A stretch of DNA of 64,000 bases from Streptomyces spinoverrucosus (GTDB taxonomy: Bacteria; Actinomycetota; Actinomycetes; Streptomycetales; Streptomycetaceae), in contig NZ_BJND01000025.1 in the NCBI RefSeq assembly GCF_006539505.1, positions 1-64,000 of the forward strand. The letters run 5' to 3'. Below, one piece after another: positions 1 through 9,180 of the stretch; position 1 is the first letter of the stretch, and each line of letters begins with the position of its first letter. A program made the position numbers and the translations under genes. Below the pieces are notes generated by a model. That model was not told the DNA's origin. It ran no database searches and saw only the letters and a program-made list of their open reading frames with translations.

Positions 1-33
1 GCTCACTGAGGCGAACTTTGAAATCACCCTAAC

Positions 34-2292
34 GTGGCCGGGGACGACGCCGGACGCAGTGTGAGTACGACGGACAGCAACGCGCGGCCCCCAGCGGAAG
101 GTTGGGTGGCTGCGATCCACGCCGGGGCAGCGGACCGCCGCCCGCTCGGGTCTGGTTTCCTGATCGACGGGCGACGGGTGCTGACCTGCGCACATGTGGT
201 GTTCGAGGGTGGGCGGCAACGAGCAGAGTTGTGGGTAGCGTTTCCCAAGGCACAGGCCCTTGGGCGGCGCCGTCGCGTCCGAGTACACGAAGTCGTAGCT
301 CCTGCGGTTGAGGAGCACGACATTGATGATGTCGCGGCTCTAATCCTTGCCGAGCCGGTCCCCGAGGAGTATGCGGCCCGTTTGCGGGAGCCAGAGATCG
401 GGAGCCTTGTCCAGCGTCGGTGGTGGGCGTTCGGGTTTCCCGACGGGATGCTGGGCAACTCCTCCGACGGAGTTGTCGGAGAGGAACTTGGGTACGGCTG
501 GGTACGCCTGGACACCGGCTCCCGCTACGGCGTCAAGTCCGGCTTCAGCGGGGCAGCGCTGTGGTCGCCGGACTACGACGCTGTGGTGGGCATGGTGGGC
601 CAGGCCCAGGGAGCAAACGGCGACGCCCGAGCGATCACCGTCCGCGCTATCGGCGAGTGCCTGCCAGACCAAAAGCTTCATCTACTGACTGGCTGGTCCG
701 CAGAGGCCGCTGGCGAGAGCGCACTGGCTGCTTGGGGCTGGAGCCTGGCCGAGGATGCGGAAGCAGGGCGGCACTGGCGCCCGCGTGCCCGCGGCGTGAG
801 CACGGATACTGAACGCGGCTTCCGTTTCCGCGGGCGTACGGCCGCGCTGAACGAGGTGAGCGACTGGCTCACCAGCACGCTTGCTAGGCGCCAAGTGTTG
901 GTCGTGACCGGCTCGCCAGGAGTAGGCAAGTCGGCCGTGCTGGGCCGGATCGTCACCACCGCCGATCCTGGGATCGCCGCAGCCCTCCCACCCGGCGACG
1001 ACGCCGTGCGCGCATGCGCGCGGTCAGTTGCCTGCGCGGTGCATGCCAAGGGAAAGACTGCCCTGGAAGTGGCAGGTGAGATCGCCCGCGCCGCATCCGC
1101 GCAGCTCCCGGCCACGATCCGCGACTTTGCCCCCAGCTTGCGTGACGCGCTGGAAAGCACTGGGCGCACTGGGTTCACCGTAGTCATCGATGCCCTTCAC
1201 GAGGCGGCCAGCCCGCAGCAGGTTCGCCTGATCATTCATCACATCGCGCGGCCCCTGGCTGAGAACCTCGATCGGCTGGGCGTACGCGTTGTCGTCGGCA
1301 GCCGACGACAAGACGACGCCGGCCCTCTCCTGCAGGAGTTCGGCAATCCCCGCGTGGTCGACCTCGACACACCTGAATTTTTCGAGTTGGCCGATCTCAC
1401 CGCCTACGCACTGGCCACCCTCCAACTCCACGGCGACGAACGCCACGACAATCCCTACAACACACTTGAGACCGCAGAACCCGTCGCCGAACGGATCGCC
1501 TTCCTCGCCGAGGGCAACTTCCTCGTCGCCGGTCTCGTCGCCCGCGCCCACGGCATGCATGACCAACAGCCTGTGCCCGCCGAAGCACTCACCTTTCCCC
1601 CCACCGTCGATGCGGCCCTGAGCGAGTACCTCGCCCTGCTCCCCAGCGTCGAGGGCGTGCCCGCTGCGGCGCTCCTGACAGCCCTGGCATACGCCGAGGC
1701 GCCCGGGATGCCGGTGGACCTCTGGCGCGCCACCGTCGCCGCCCTGGGTCACAAAGCCCCCACCGAGCAACGACTACGGGCATTCGCCCAGTCCTCCGCA
1801 GCCAACTTCCTCGTCGAAACCAGCACGGCGCAAATCCACGCACCTGTCTTCCGGCTTTTCCACCAAGCGCTGAACGAGGCGCTGCGACGCCACCGCAACA
1901 CCATCGAAGACGAGAAAACCATCACCGCAGAACTCCTGCGCGCAGGACAGGCGAAAGGTTGGGCCCACGCTCCCGCCTATCTACTGCGTTCTTTGCCCGG
2001 CCACGCGGCCCGCGGCCGAACATTTGACGAGTTGCTGCGCGATGACACCTTCCCCCTCTACGCGGATTTGCGGCGCCTCATCTCTGTCAGCGGGGCAGCG
2101 ACCAGCCGTGTAGACGTCTCCCTCTATCGCAGAGCCACATCGGATCGCGTTGCTGTCCTGCGTAAAACCCCACGCGCCATCGACGCTCCGCCAGCCGAAC
2201 GCGCCATTCCTCGCGGGTGTGGGTGGTCCGCAAGGCCCAGCAGGCCGACCGGTACGAACAGCTTCCGCAGCTGCGGCTGGTCACCGAAGTGA
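34..2292 (+). CDS. Trypsin-like protease / STAND (NACHT-type) ATPase, 3' part lost
   Basis: The N-terminal domain is a trypsin-like serine protease: His54 in TCAHVV, an Asp near residue 99 in DIDDVAAL, and Ser172 in GFSGAAL. It is followed by a P-loop ATPase with Walker A GSPGVGKS near residue 293 and a hydrophobic strand ending in VIDALHEA near residue 382. Streptomycete proteins of this design usually continue into WD40 or similar repeats and belong to STAND-type sensing or conflict proteins. Here recognisable protein ends near base 2100; the last 50 or so residues are low-complexity sequence read out of frame through a recombinase remnant. The gene is therefore probably a 3'-truncated fusion. 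GTG at 34 or GTG at 61 could start it; the choice does not affect the protease domain. No signal peptide is seen, so a cytoplasmic location is inferred. Confidence 0.7.
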   Translation: MAGDDAGRSVSTTDSNARPPAEGWVAAIHAGAADRRPLGSGFLIDGRRVLTCAHVVFEGGRQRAELWVAFPKAQALGRRRRVRVHEVVAPAVEEHDIDDVAALILAEPVPEEYAARLREPEIGSLVQRRWWAFGFPDGMLGNSSDGVVGEELGYGWVRLDTGSRYGVKSGFSGAALWSPDYDAVVGMVGQAQGANGDARAITVRAIGECLPDQKLHLLTGWSAEAAGESALAAWGWSLAEDAEAGRHWRPRARGVSTDTERGFRFRGRTAALNEVSDWLTSTLARRQVLVVTGSPGVGKSAVLGRIVTTADPGIAAALPPGDDAVRACARSVACAVHAKGKTALEVAGEIARAASAQLPATIRDFAPSLRDALESTGRTGFTVVIDALHEAASPQQVRLIIHHIARPLAENLDRLGVRVVVGSRRQDDAGPLLQEFGNPRVVDLDTPEFFELADLTAYALATLQLHGDERHDNPYNTLETAEPVAERIAFLAEGNFLVAGLVARAHGMHDQQPVPAEALTFPPTVDAALSEYLALLPSVEGVPAAALLTALAYAEAPGMPVDLWRATVAALGHKAPTEQRLRAFAQSSAANFLVETSTAQIHAPVFRLFHQALNEALRRHRNTIEDEKTITAELLRAGQAKGWAHAPAYLLRSLPGHAARGRTFDELLRDDTFPLYADLRRLISVSGAATSRVDVSLYRRATSDRVAVLRKTPRAIDAPPAERAIPRGCGWSARPSRPTGTNSFRSCGWSPK

Positions 2293-2926
2293 CGCGCGGG
2301 TTGAAGCCGAAGGTGCGGTGGCGCGATCGGCATGGTGTCGTTGGGGAGCGGGAGTTGAATCTGCTGTCCGTGCACGAGCGGATGCTGATGTTCACTGAGG
2401 GGCCGCAGGGTCCGGAGCCGCTGTGGCTGTGGCTGAACGAGCAGGGGATGCCGTTTCGGCCGCACTCCTGGGACGGCGTCTTCCGTACGGCGAACGAGCG
2501 GTGCGCGAAGGTGCTGACGCCGCCGAGGTACCTGGGGATGGATCCGCATCAGGTCTTCGCCCCATACGCGACCCCGCACTCGGCACGGCACTCGTTCGCC
2601 CTGTACATGCTCGTGGTGCTGAACTACCTGATGGACCGGCGGTCGGGCTGAGTCCGGCCGAGCGGCGGGACTTCCGTCTGCTGTACGGGGATCCATGGTT
2701 CATGGTGCAGAACCTGCTGGGACACGCATCGCGGCAGACCACCGTCGACATCTACCTCGCGCCCGTGGCCGATCTGCACTTGCGGGCGATGCTGACCACG
2801 GCCGACGACGATCCGGAGCAGGCGCCGATGCCGGAGCTGGATGAGGTCTTCGCGCGCATCGCCCGGGAGTCGGACGGCATCCAGGACCTCGACGACCGCC
2901 TCGACCCCTTCGGGGGTGTGGCGTGA
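2205..2926 (+). pseudogene. Tyrosine recombinase, C-terminal catalytic half with frameshift
   Basis: The frame from about 2205 reads as the catalytic half of a phage-type integrase. It contains an HxxR box (HSARHSF), but a stop follows at 2649-2651. The adjacent frame continues with GLSPAERRDF, then LLGHASRQTTVDIYL, which carries the second conserved His and the Tyr nucleophile, and ends at TGA 2924-2926. A single lost base near 2643 explains the split. The N-terminal half is absent: the upstream frame belongs to the STAND ATPase. The stop overlaps the next gene's GTG by 4 bases, the coupling expected in elements with three recombinases in tandem (RIT or Tn554-like). As written, this copy cannot make a whole recombinase. 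Confidence 0.75.
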
Positions 2927-4673
2927 ACCGACGGGGACGCCGGGCCGCCCTTCCCCCAGGCGACCATGCACGCCCCGAACCCCTGGATCCGGGCGGGCTC
3001 GTCGTACGGCACGTCGACCGCAATGGCCGGGTGCGGGCGTACGACTTCGCGACGCTGCCGGTCGCCGAGCCGATGCAGCGCTCCCTGGCTGTGTTGTTTG
3101 CCGCGCGCTGTCATCCCAACCGGTGGGGTAGCCACCGCTCGTCGAGACTGATGTTCGAGCTCCTGGAGAAGTTCACCGTGTTTTTGTCCGGGCTCGAGCG
3201 GCCGCCCAGGGACGTGGAGGAGCTGACCACGGCGCAGGTCAAGCAGTGGCGGCTGAGCGAGGCGGGCACGGCGGGCGGCTACAACGCCATCACCCGGGTC
3301 GGCAGCCTGCTGCGGCAGGATGCCCGGCTGGTGAGCGGGCCGGTGGCGGACGAGCTGGCTGTGCGTACTCAACGGCCGAAGAGCCAGACGCAGTCTTACA
3401 GCGAGGAAGAGTTCGACCGCATCAAGCGGGCGGCGAGGCGCACCTTCCGCGCCGCGCTGCTCTGCGTATCAACGACAACGCGGCGCACCTGGAGCGGTGG
3501 CGGGCGGGCGCCTTCGCGCCGGGCAGCCACGACTTCATCCTGGGCGAGGCGCTCGCCTCTCTGGCCCGCACGGGCGACATCCCGCGCCGGGTCAGCGCGA
3601 AGGGAGCACGGAATCCGGTCTGGCGGTTCCATCCCGTCCTGGGCAACACCAGCCCGGCCGCGACCTGGCAGCGGCTGTTCCTGTCCCGGCTGGAGGCCGC
3701 TGCCCTGGGCGTGCTGCTGATGGCCGAGTTCGGCTGGAACCTGTCCGTGATCCACCAGGCCAAGGTCCCCAAGGCCAGCCCCGACCCCGGGGAGGACGGG
3801 CACCCGACGTACCGCATCCCTGTGGTGAAGTACCGGCGCGGCGGCGGCCGCTACTTCGAGAGCCGCAATGTCACCGACGACGGCGCCGGCTCCCCGGGAC
3901 GGCTGATCACCGAAGCCCTGCAGGCCACCCGCTTCGCGCGTGCCGTCGTCGAGGACCTCGCGCCCGGCACCGACCTGCTGATCGTGTGGCGCTGGGCGCA
4001 GGGTGGGCACGCCATCACCACCTCCGATCACCACCCACCGGTCGGACTCTTCCGGTTCGGCGTGATCGATGGCGCTGGCAGCGCCTGGGCCCGGGCCGAA
4101 GGACTGGCCGGTTCGCCCTTCCGCCGCGGGCGGCGCACGGTCAATGCGCTGGTGCGGCGCGAGCCCGGGCAGAACAGCCAGGCCACCCATGGCCGTGACT
4201 ACGTGCTGGTCGACCAACGGGTGCAGCAAGAGGCCGCGGACATCATCGCGGCCGGCGCCGAGGACGCCGCCGAGCGCGCCCGCCAGGCAGTCCTGGTCGC
4301 CGAACTCCGTGCCATTCCCGATCCCGACGACCGGGAGACCGCGACGGCGGATTGCCACGACTACGGGCACAGTCCCTTCACCGGGCCGGGCGAGGGCTGC
4401 CGTGCCTCGTTCCTGATGTGCCTGGGTTGCACCAACGCCCGCATCCACACCGGCCACCATGCGCGCCTGGCCCATCTGCACCGGGCGCTGAACCACCTGC
4501 GCTCGGCCCAGCCGCCGACGGTGTGGGAGGCCGACTGGGGCGAGGCCCACGCCCGGCTTGAGGACCTCAAGCGCCGCCTCGGCGAGCCGGTCTGGGCTCA
4601 GGCCCTGGCCCGCGTCACCGACGCCGTCCGTGATCTCATCGACTGCCTGCTGAACGGAGTGCTCGACGCGTGA
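2923..4673 (+). pseudogene. Second gene of recombinase trio, one frameshift
   Basis: The gene starts at GTG 2923, overlapping the preceding stop. The first frame reads to about 3462 (..RTFRAALL) and the protein resumes in another frame with RINDNAAHLERW to TGA 4671-4673, so an indel near 3463 splits a protein of about 580 residues. The C-terminal third has a Cys-rich cluster (MCLGCTN plus upstream Cys and His) that may bind metal. I do not see a convincing complete HxxR/H/Y set. Length, order and 4-base overlaps match the middle member of RIT or Tn554-like recombinase trios, which is the basis of the call. It could be non-functional or a sequencing artefact. Confidence 0.6.
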
Positions 4674-5818
4674 CCACCGCAGCCCACCACGATCCCTACA
4701 TCCTGCCCCTGCCCGCACCGGACACGCCCGTCGTGCTGCCGCACCGTGTCCTGCCCATGCACGCGCACATCAACGGCTGCTACGCGGACTGGATCTGGCC
4801 GCTGGCTGCGTTGACGGAGAACCCCAGCCGCCACAAGGCCAGCATCCGCTGGCGTCAATGCCCCGTGGCCTTCCGGGACGAACTCCGGCTTGCTGCCTGG
4901 ACCATGATTAACGGTGAGTTGCGGCCCACTTTCCTTGCCGAGCGCGCCACCCGGCTGCGGGCTCGCGTCAGCCTGAGTGACCTGACCGAGGCGGTACGGC
5001 AGTGGATGTACCTGGCGGCCTGGCTCGACGAGCGCGGGCTGACCTCGCTCGCCCAGTGCACCACCGCCGTCTGGACCGCCTACGACCAGCACCTGCTCGC
5101 CGCCGGCTCCAGCCGGGAGCGCGTGCTGGAGGTCCTCGGCACCCTCACCCGCCTGTGGGCGTTCGACCAGCTCTCCGCCCGCCCCACGGGTATCTCCCGG
5201 CCGCCGTGGGACGAACTCGGTGCCGACGACTACCTGCCAGCCGCCTCCGCCGCCGGGGGTGGGGATAACGCCAGCGAGCCGATCGCTGAAGGGACCATGG
5301 GGCCACTGCTGGTCTGGGCCCTGCGCATGGTCGACGACCTCGCCGACGACATCTTCGCCGGACACGCCGACACGAAACGGCTGGCGGAGGCTGGCCGGAC
5401 GATCCCCAGCATCCCAGCCGGCCAGGCCGCCCTCGAGGCATACCTGGATCCGCTGGTCGCTGCGCGGGCGCCGCTGCCCGCCGTCCGGCTCAAAGGCCGC
5501 GAGGGATACGGCTTCGCCCGGTACTACGTCGGCGGACTCACCGGCGCTTCCCGCCACCAAGTCGCCCTTTACGTCGAGCGCCACGGCCTGGTGGCCGCCG
5601 CCGCGCAACGGCCTGGCCCCTGCCCACTGCCCACCCCCATCACCGGCCTTCCGCAGCCGGTTGTAGACGCCTCGCCAGTTGCCGTACTTCTCTGGCAGGT
5701 GCACTCACTGCGTGCTGGTCTGGAACTTGTAGGCGATCGCGTCGATCACCTTGCGGTGGTCCCGCCAGCGGCCACCCCTCTGCGGCGTCCGGTTTGGGAG
5801 CTCAATCCGCGCCCCTGA
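4670..5818 (+). CDS. Third gene of recombinase trio, 3' end replaced by IS remnant
   Basis: The gene starts at GTG 4670, overlapping the previous stop by 4 bases. The first ~320 residues look like genuine coding sequence with an alpha-helical SAM-like core (for example LTEAVRQWMYLAAWLDERGL), as in the N-terminal arm-binding part of tyrosine recombinases. From about base 5640 the reading frame runs through the reverse complement of an IS5-type transposase, so the natural C-terminus, where the catalytic residues would be, is missing. The annotated end at 5818 is just where that foreign frame happens to stop. With the two broken upstream genes this shows a dead integrative element. Confidence 0.55.
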   Translation: MTTAAHHDPYILPLPAPDTPVVLPHRVLPMHAHINGCYADWIWPLAALTENPSRHKASIRWRQCPVAFRDELRLAAWTMINGELRPTFLAERATRLRARVSLSDLTEAVRQWMYLAAWLDERGLTSLAQCTTAVWTAYDQHLLAAGSSRERVLEVLGTLTRLWAFDQLSARPTGISRPPWDELGADDYLPAASAAGGGDNASEPIAEGTMGPLLVWALRMVDDLADDIFAGHADTKRLAEAGRTIPSIPAGQAALEAYLDPLVAARAPLPAVRLKGREGYGFARYYVGGLTGASRHQVALYVERHGLVAAAAQRPGPCPLPTPITGLPQPVVDASPVAVLLWQVHSLRAGLELVGDRVDHLAVVPPAATPLRRPVWELNPRP

Positions 5819-5820
5819 TG
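5645..5820 (-). pseudogene. IS5-family transposase, N-terminal remnant
   Basis: On the minus strand the translation reads GGRWRDHRKVIDAIAYKFQT, a stop, then HLPEKYGNWRGVYNRLRKA. This is the N-terminal helix-turn-helix region of IS5-type (IS1647-like) transposases, where the interrupted position is normally PW. An upstream ARIE segment is also recognisable. The stop replaces a conserved Trp codon, TGG to TGA. Only about 55 codons remain; no DDE region or terminal inverted repeat was found. It interrupts the third recombinase gene. Confidence 0.7.
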
Positions 5821-6098
5821 ATCAATGGCACACCCGAACCAACGACCGACTGATCCAAACGAAACTGCCTGGGCGCTGCCCTTGCGCGTCCGCGATCAGC
5901 AGCTGTGCGGTCGGCAGAGACCTCGTGCCCCGAGACTCGTAGTGTCGTCCCGGGGCCGGGCTGTCCGCTGGGAAACCCCAAGACAGGGTGGTCCGTTCCT
6001 CCGGAGATCTGCGATGTGCTTGGTTGCTGACGGACCGGGGTCCTGATCGGCGACGCCGGTGAGGTCAACGGCCGGACAGGTAGTGGGCGGCGGTGGCC

Positions 6099-8453
6099 TC
6101 AGCCGACGATGTCGCCGTAGATTATGCCGCGGGCACTGAGGTAGACGCGGCCGTAGATGAGCGGGTCGCCGGTGATGGCGGACCCGGCGAAGCCCCACTG
6201 GTGGTCGTCGTCGTTGATGCGGATCCAGGATTTGCCGCCGTCGGTCGAGCGGAAGATGCCGTCCTGGCCTTCGACCGTGGCTGAAGTGTAGATCGCCGGG
6301 TAGCCGGATCGTTTGGCGGCCTTGCCGAAGCCGACCGAGATCGCCAAGTCGATCGTGCGGATGCGCTTCCAGGTTGTGCCGCCGTCCTTGGATTGCCACA
6401 GGCCCGTCTCGACGTCGTCCTTGTCGCTACGGCCGGCGAGCCAGATGTGGCCCTTGTGGCCGGGGGCGACCCTGAAGTCGTCGACGCCTTCGGCGGGCAG
6501 GCCGGTCGCTCCGGTGTCGGAGAACGTCCGGCCCGCGTCGGTGCTTCGGTAGAACGTGCCGCTGGAGAAGGCGTACAGGACGGACGGGTTGACGCGGTCG
6601 GATCGGATCCTGGTGCCTGCCGGGAGTCCCCGGACCGGGTTCCACGTCTTGCCCAGGTCGGTGCTGTAGACCGGGGTGACGTCGGTGTTGCTGGGTGACC
6701 ACAGGAGCGCGGAGGCGTTGGCGGTGATCGCGATGACGCCGCCGTGGTTGTTGGCCGGGAGGCCTGCGAGTCGCGTTGCGGCCCGCCAGGTCTTGCCGCG
6801 GTCGGTGGAGACGATGACGTGGCCGGACGTGTCGCCGTGCACGTCGCCGCTGCCGACGATGATGTCCGGGTTGGACTGGGCGTAGTCGAGACTGGTGCCG
6901 CCCCAGTCGGGGTGGATCATCTCCTCGGCCCGGTCGAGGTCGGTGTGGACGAAGCCGTTGACGTCGCCCATGGCGGAGACGAGGGTGCCGCCCACGGCGG
7001 CGAGGTCGCGGACCCACGTCATTTCCACGCCTTCGGCCCGCACCCCGACCGTGAACCGCTCGACGGGCAGCGCGATCCGCTCGCCGGCCTCGTTCTTGCC
7101 GATCAGCTCGCCTTGGGCGTCCCACTGCGTCAGGTCCTCGGTGCCCCAGATGGTGGCGCCGGTGCCCCACATGATGCGGTCGGAGTTGTGCGGGTCGATC
7201 GCCAGGCCGTCGATCATCCACCCGTGCTTGACCGCGTACGCGGGCCCCTCGTCGACGCCGCCCCAGTCCAGCCACGGCGTGCCGGTGTTGTCCATGACGA
7301 AGCGGTCGGTGCGCTCGGTGCCTTCGGCGTAGTCCCAGCTGAGCTGCCAGGTCTTGCCGGAGTCCGTGGAGCGGTAGAGGATCTCGTCGGGGTACCAGTT
7401 GTTGCACGTGGCCGCCATGAGCGTGCCGGGGTTCTGGCGGTCGACGGTCAGACCGCCGAAACCGGGGATCGGGCCTCTGGGGTTGTACGCGGGGGTGATG
7501 TCGGTCCATTGGCCGGTCCGGGTCTCCAGCCGCCAGATCTGGCCGCCGTTGCCCGAGGCGGGTGCGCCGTTGTAGGGGCCGGGGTCCCAGCCGGTGACGA
7601 TGTAGAGGTACCCGTTCGAGTTGTCCACAGCGGACTGCTTGGGGATGGTTCGGTTCCCGTCGACCTCGCCGAGCGCTTCGGCCGCGCCGGGCACGGGCTG
7701 CCAGGTGGCTCCGCCGTCCTTGGACACATAGAGCGGGTCGTCCGGATCGGCCACGCCCACGTAGATGTCGCCGCCGATCCGGTCGAAGTCGATCCAGATC
7801 ACGCCCTGGTTGTCGGCGAGGTAGTCGTTGGTGGGGTCGATGACGAAGTTGCCGGGGTTGGGGAAGTTCTCGACCGCGGCCCAGGTGCGGCCGTAGTCGG
7901 TCGAGCGCCACAGGCCGTTCCCGCTGGGGGCGCCCAGGTACAGCTGTGCGTTGTCGGCCGGGTTGACGACCAGGCGCTCGCCCATGCCGCGGCCGGGCAT
8001 GTTGCCGCCCTGTTTGAAGGGCAGCGGTGCGACGCCCCAGGTCTCGCCGTAGTCGTCGGAGTAGAGGACGGCGCCGTTGTTGGGGTCCCAGTCGGTGGTG
8101 TAGGCGCCGACCGCGGCGTAGACGCGGTTGGTTTCGACTGGGTCGGTGGCCATCGAGACCACGTACTGGTAACCCCACTTGTCGCGGCCGACCCAGTCCA
8201 TCAGCGGCTTCCAGGTCCGGGAGTCCTCCTGCCAGCGGAAGGCGCCGGCGACGTCGGTGCGGGCGTAGATCAGGTTGCGCTCGCTCTCGTTGAAGATGAT
8301 GCCGGGAACGTAGCCGCCGCAGTTGACGGCGACGTTCTTCCAGGTGTAAGCGTCCTTGCCTCTCGGATCGGCCTTGGCGAAGGCAGGGGCGGGCAGGGCA
8401 CCGGCCGTGACCGTGGCCGCGCCGAGGGAGGCGATGAACGTGCGTCGTCGCAT
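6099..8453 (-). CDS. Secreted GH74 endo-xyloglucanase
   Basis: A 784-residue protein with a twin-arginine signal (RRRTFIASLG, cleavage after PAFA near residue 26). The body is a chain of BNR/Asp-box repeats such as STDYGRTW, SKDGGATW and STDRGKTW, building the two seven-bladed propellers of GH74. The two catalytic Asp of the family are visible: Asp67 in YARTDVAGAF and Asp497 in GDVNGFVHTDL. GH74 enzymes cut the beta-1,4-glucan backbone of xyloglucan. There is no carbohydrate-binding module, unlike many actinomycete GH74s. ATG at 8453 is preceded by AAAGGAGA. It is the last gene of a minus-strand group driven from about 13.2-13.3 kb, separated from GH43 by a decayed gene; a private promoter in 8454-8640 is possible. 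Confidence 0.93.
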   Translation of the reverse strand: MRRRTFIASLGAATVTAGALPAPAFAKADPRGKDAYTWKNVAVNCGGYVPGIIFNESERNLIYARTDVAGAFRWQEDSRTWKPLMDWVGRDKWGYQYVVSMATDPVETNRVYAAVGAYTTDWDPNNGAVLYSDDYGETWGVAPLPFKQGGNMPGRGMGERLVVNPADNAQLYLGAPSGNGLWRSTDYGRTWAAVENFPNPGNFVIDPTNDYLADNQGVIWIDFDRIGGDIYVGVADPDDPLYVSKDGGATWQPVPGAAEALGEVDGNRTIPKQSAVDNSNGYLYIVTGWDPGPYNGAPASGNGGQIWRLETRTGQWTDITPAYNPRGPIPGFGGLTVDRQNPGTLMAATCNNWYPDEILYRSTDSGKTWQLSWDYAEGTERTDRFVMDNTGTPWLDWGGVDEGPAYAVKHGWMIDGLAIDPHNSDRIMWGTGATIWGTEDLTQWDAQGELIGKNEAGERIALPVERFTVGVRAEGVEMTWVRDLAAVGGTLVSAMGDVNGFVHTDLDRAEEMIHPDWGGTSLDYAQSNPDIIVGSGDVHGDTSGHVIVSTDRGKTWRAATRLAGLPANNHGGVIAITANASALLWSPSNTDVTPVYSTDLGKTWNPVRGLPAGTRIRSDRVNPSVLYAFSSGTFYRSTDAGRTFSDTGATGLPAEGVDDFRVAPGHKGHIWLAGRSDKDDVETGLWQSKDGGTTWKRIRTIDLAISVGFGKAAKRSGYPAIYTSATVEGQDGIFRSTDGGKSWIRINDDDHQWGFAGSAITGDPLIYGRVYLSARGIIYGDIVG

Positions 8454-8639
8454 GACGTTCTCCTTTGCGATGGAAACGAGAGGCTGGTTTTCGACTCGCC
8501 CGGCACACGGAAATCGCCTAGCGCAACCTCGCCGGGTTCCTGCATTGGTGTTGTGCGGACTCGGGAATACAGGCGTCTGGCCCGGCTACTCCTCGTGGGG
8601 AGGGAACCGAAGCCATCGGGGGCCGGCATGGAGCCTTCT

Positions 8640-9165
8640 CACGCGTGACGTCGTGAGAAGGCGGCGGCGAACCGAGGCCGCGTCTGGTGGGCCGAGTTTC
8701 GCGTGTTGCCGGAATGTAGAAAGTGAGCGTCACGTTTGAGGTGTCGTTGACATCGTCGAAGAACCGCTGGGACAGGGTGATCTCGCCGGCGGCGTACTCC
8801 GGCGTGATGGCGACACGGAACTTTCTTGATCGAGGTCCAGCCATGCGGGCCGGCGTTGGTGCCGTCGGCGTAGACCGCCTCCCGGTGACGTTCGGGCTGC
8901 CCCAGTTCGTCTAGGCGGAACCGTGTCCAGGGTGTTGCCGGAGTTCCAGCAGGGGCTGCATCGCCGCTACAGCGTCCATGACGCCCCGTTACACGGAGGC
9001 GGACCGTGTCGTCGGTCGAGGCCGTCGACGTGGCGCCGGCCACTCCCGGCTCGACGGCGAGCGCCAGGAGCAGGGAGGCCACGCGGCCGGGGCCGAGGCT
9101 GCGACGGTGGGGTGCGGTGCCGTATGCCCTTCATGTTTTGTCCCATTCGGTCGGTCATGCCTTTC
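8640..9165 (-). pseudogene. Remnant of a secreted protein: signal peptide plus module tail
   Basis: Reading the minus strand through several frames gives a signal-peptide-like start (VASLLLALAVEPGVAGATSTAS near 9080), then after shifts VYADGTNAGPHGWTS and FRVAITPEYAAG, followed by TLSQRFFDDVND and VTLTF. The last segments resemble the tail of an X2-like beta-sandwich module attached to cellulases. No catalytic domain fits in about 520 bases. I infer an internally deleted and frameshifted extracellular enzyme gene lying between GH43 and GH74. The module name is tentative. Confidence 0.45.
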
Positions 9166-9180
9166 CGTCCTTCGGTCGGT

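Noticed and set aside
5821..6098. Possible attachment site or terminal repeat beside the recombinase relics
   Set aside because: No direct or inverted repeat pairing with the left side could be found by eye.
6744..8648. Long plus-strand open frame opposite GH74
   Set aside because: Antisense shadow in high-GC DNA. Its composition is Val/Gly/Asp-rich without motifs, whereas the minus strand encodes a full GH74 protein.
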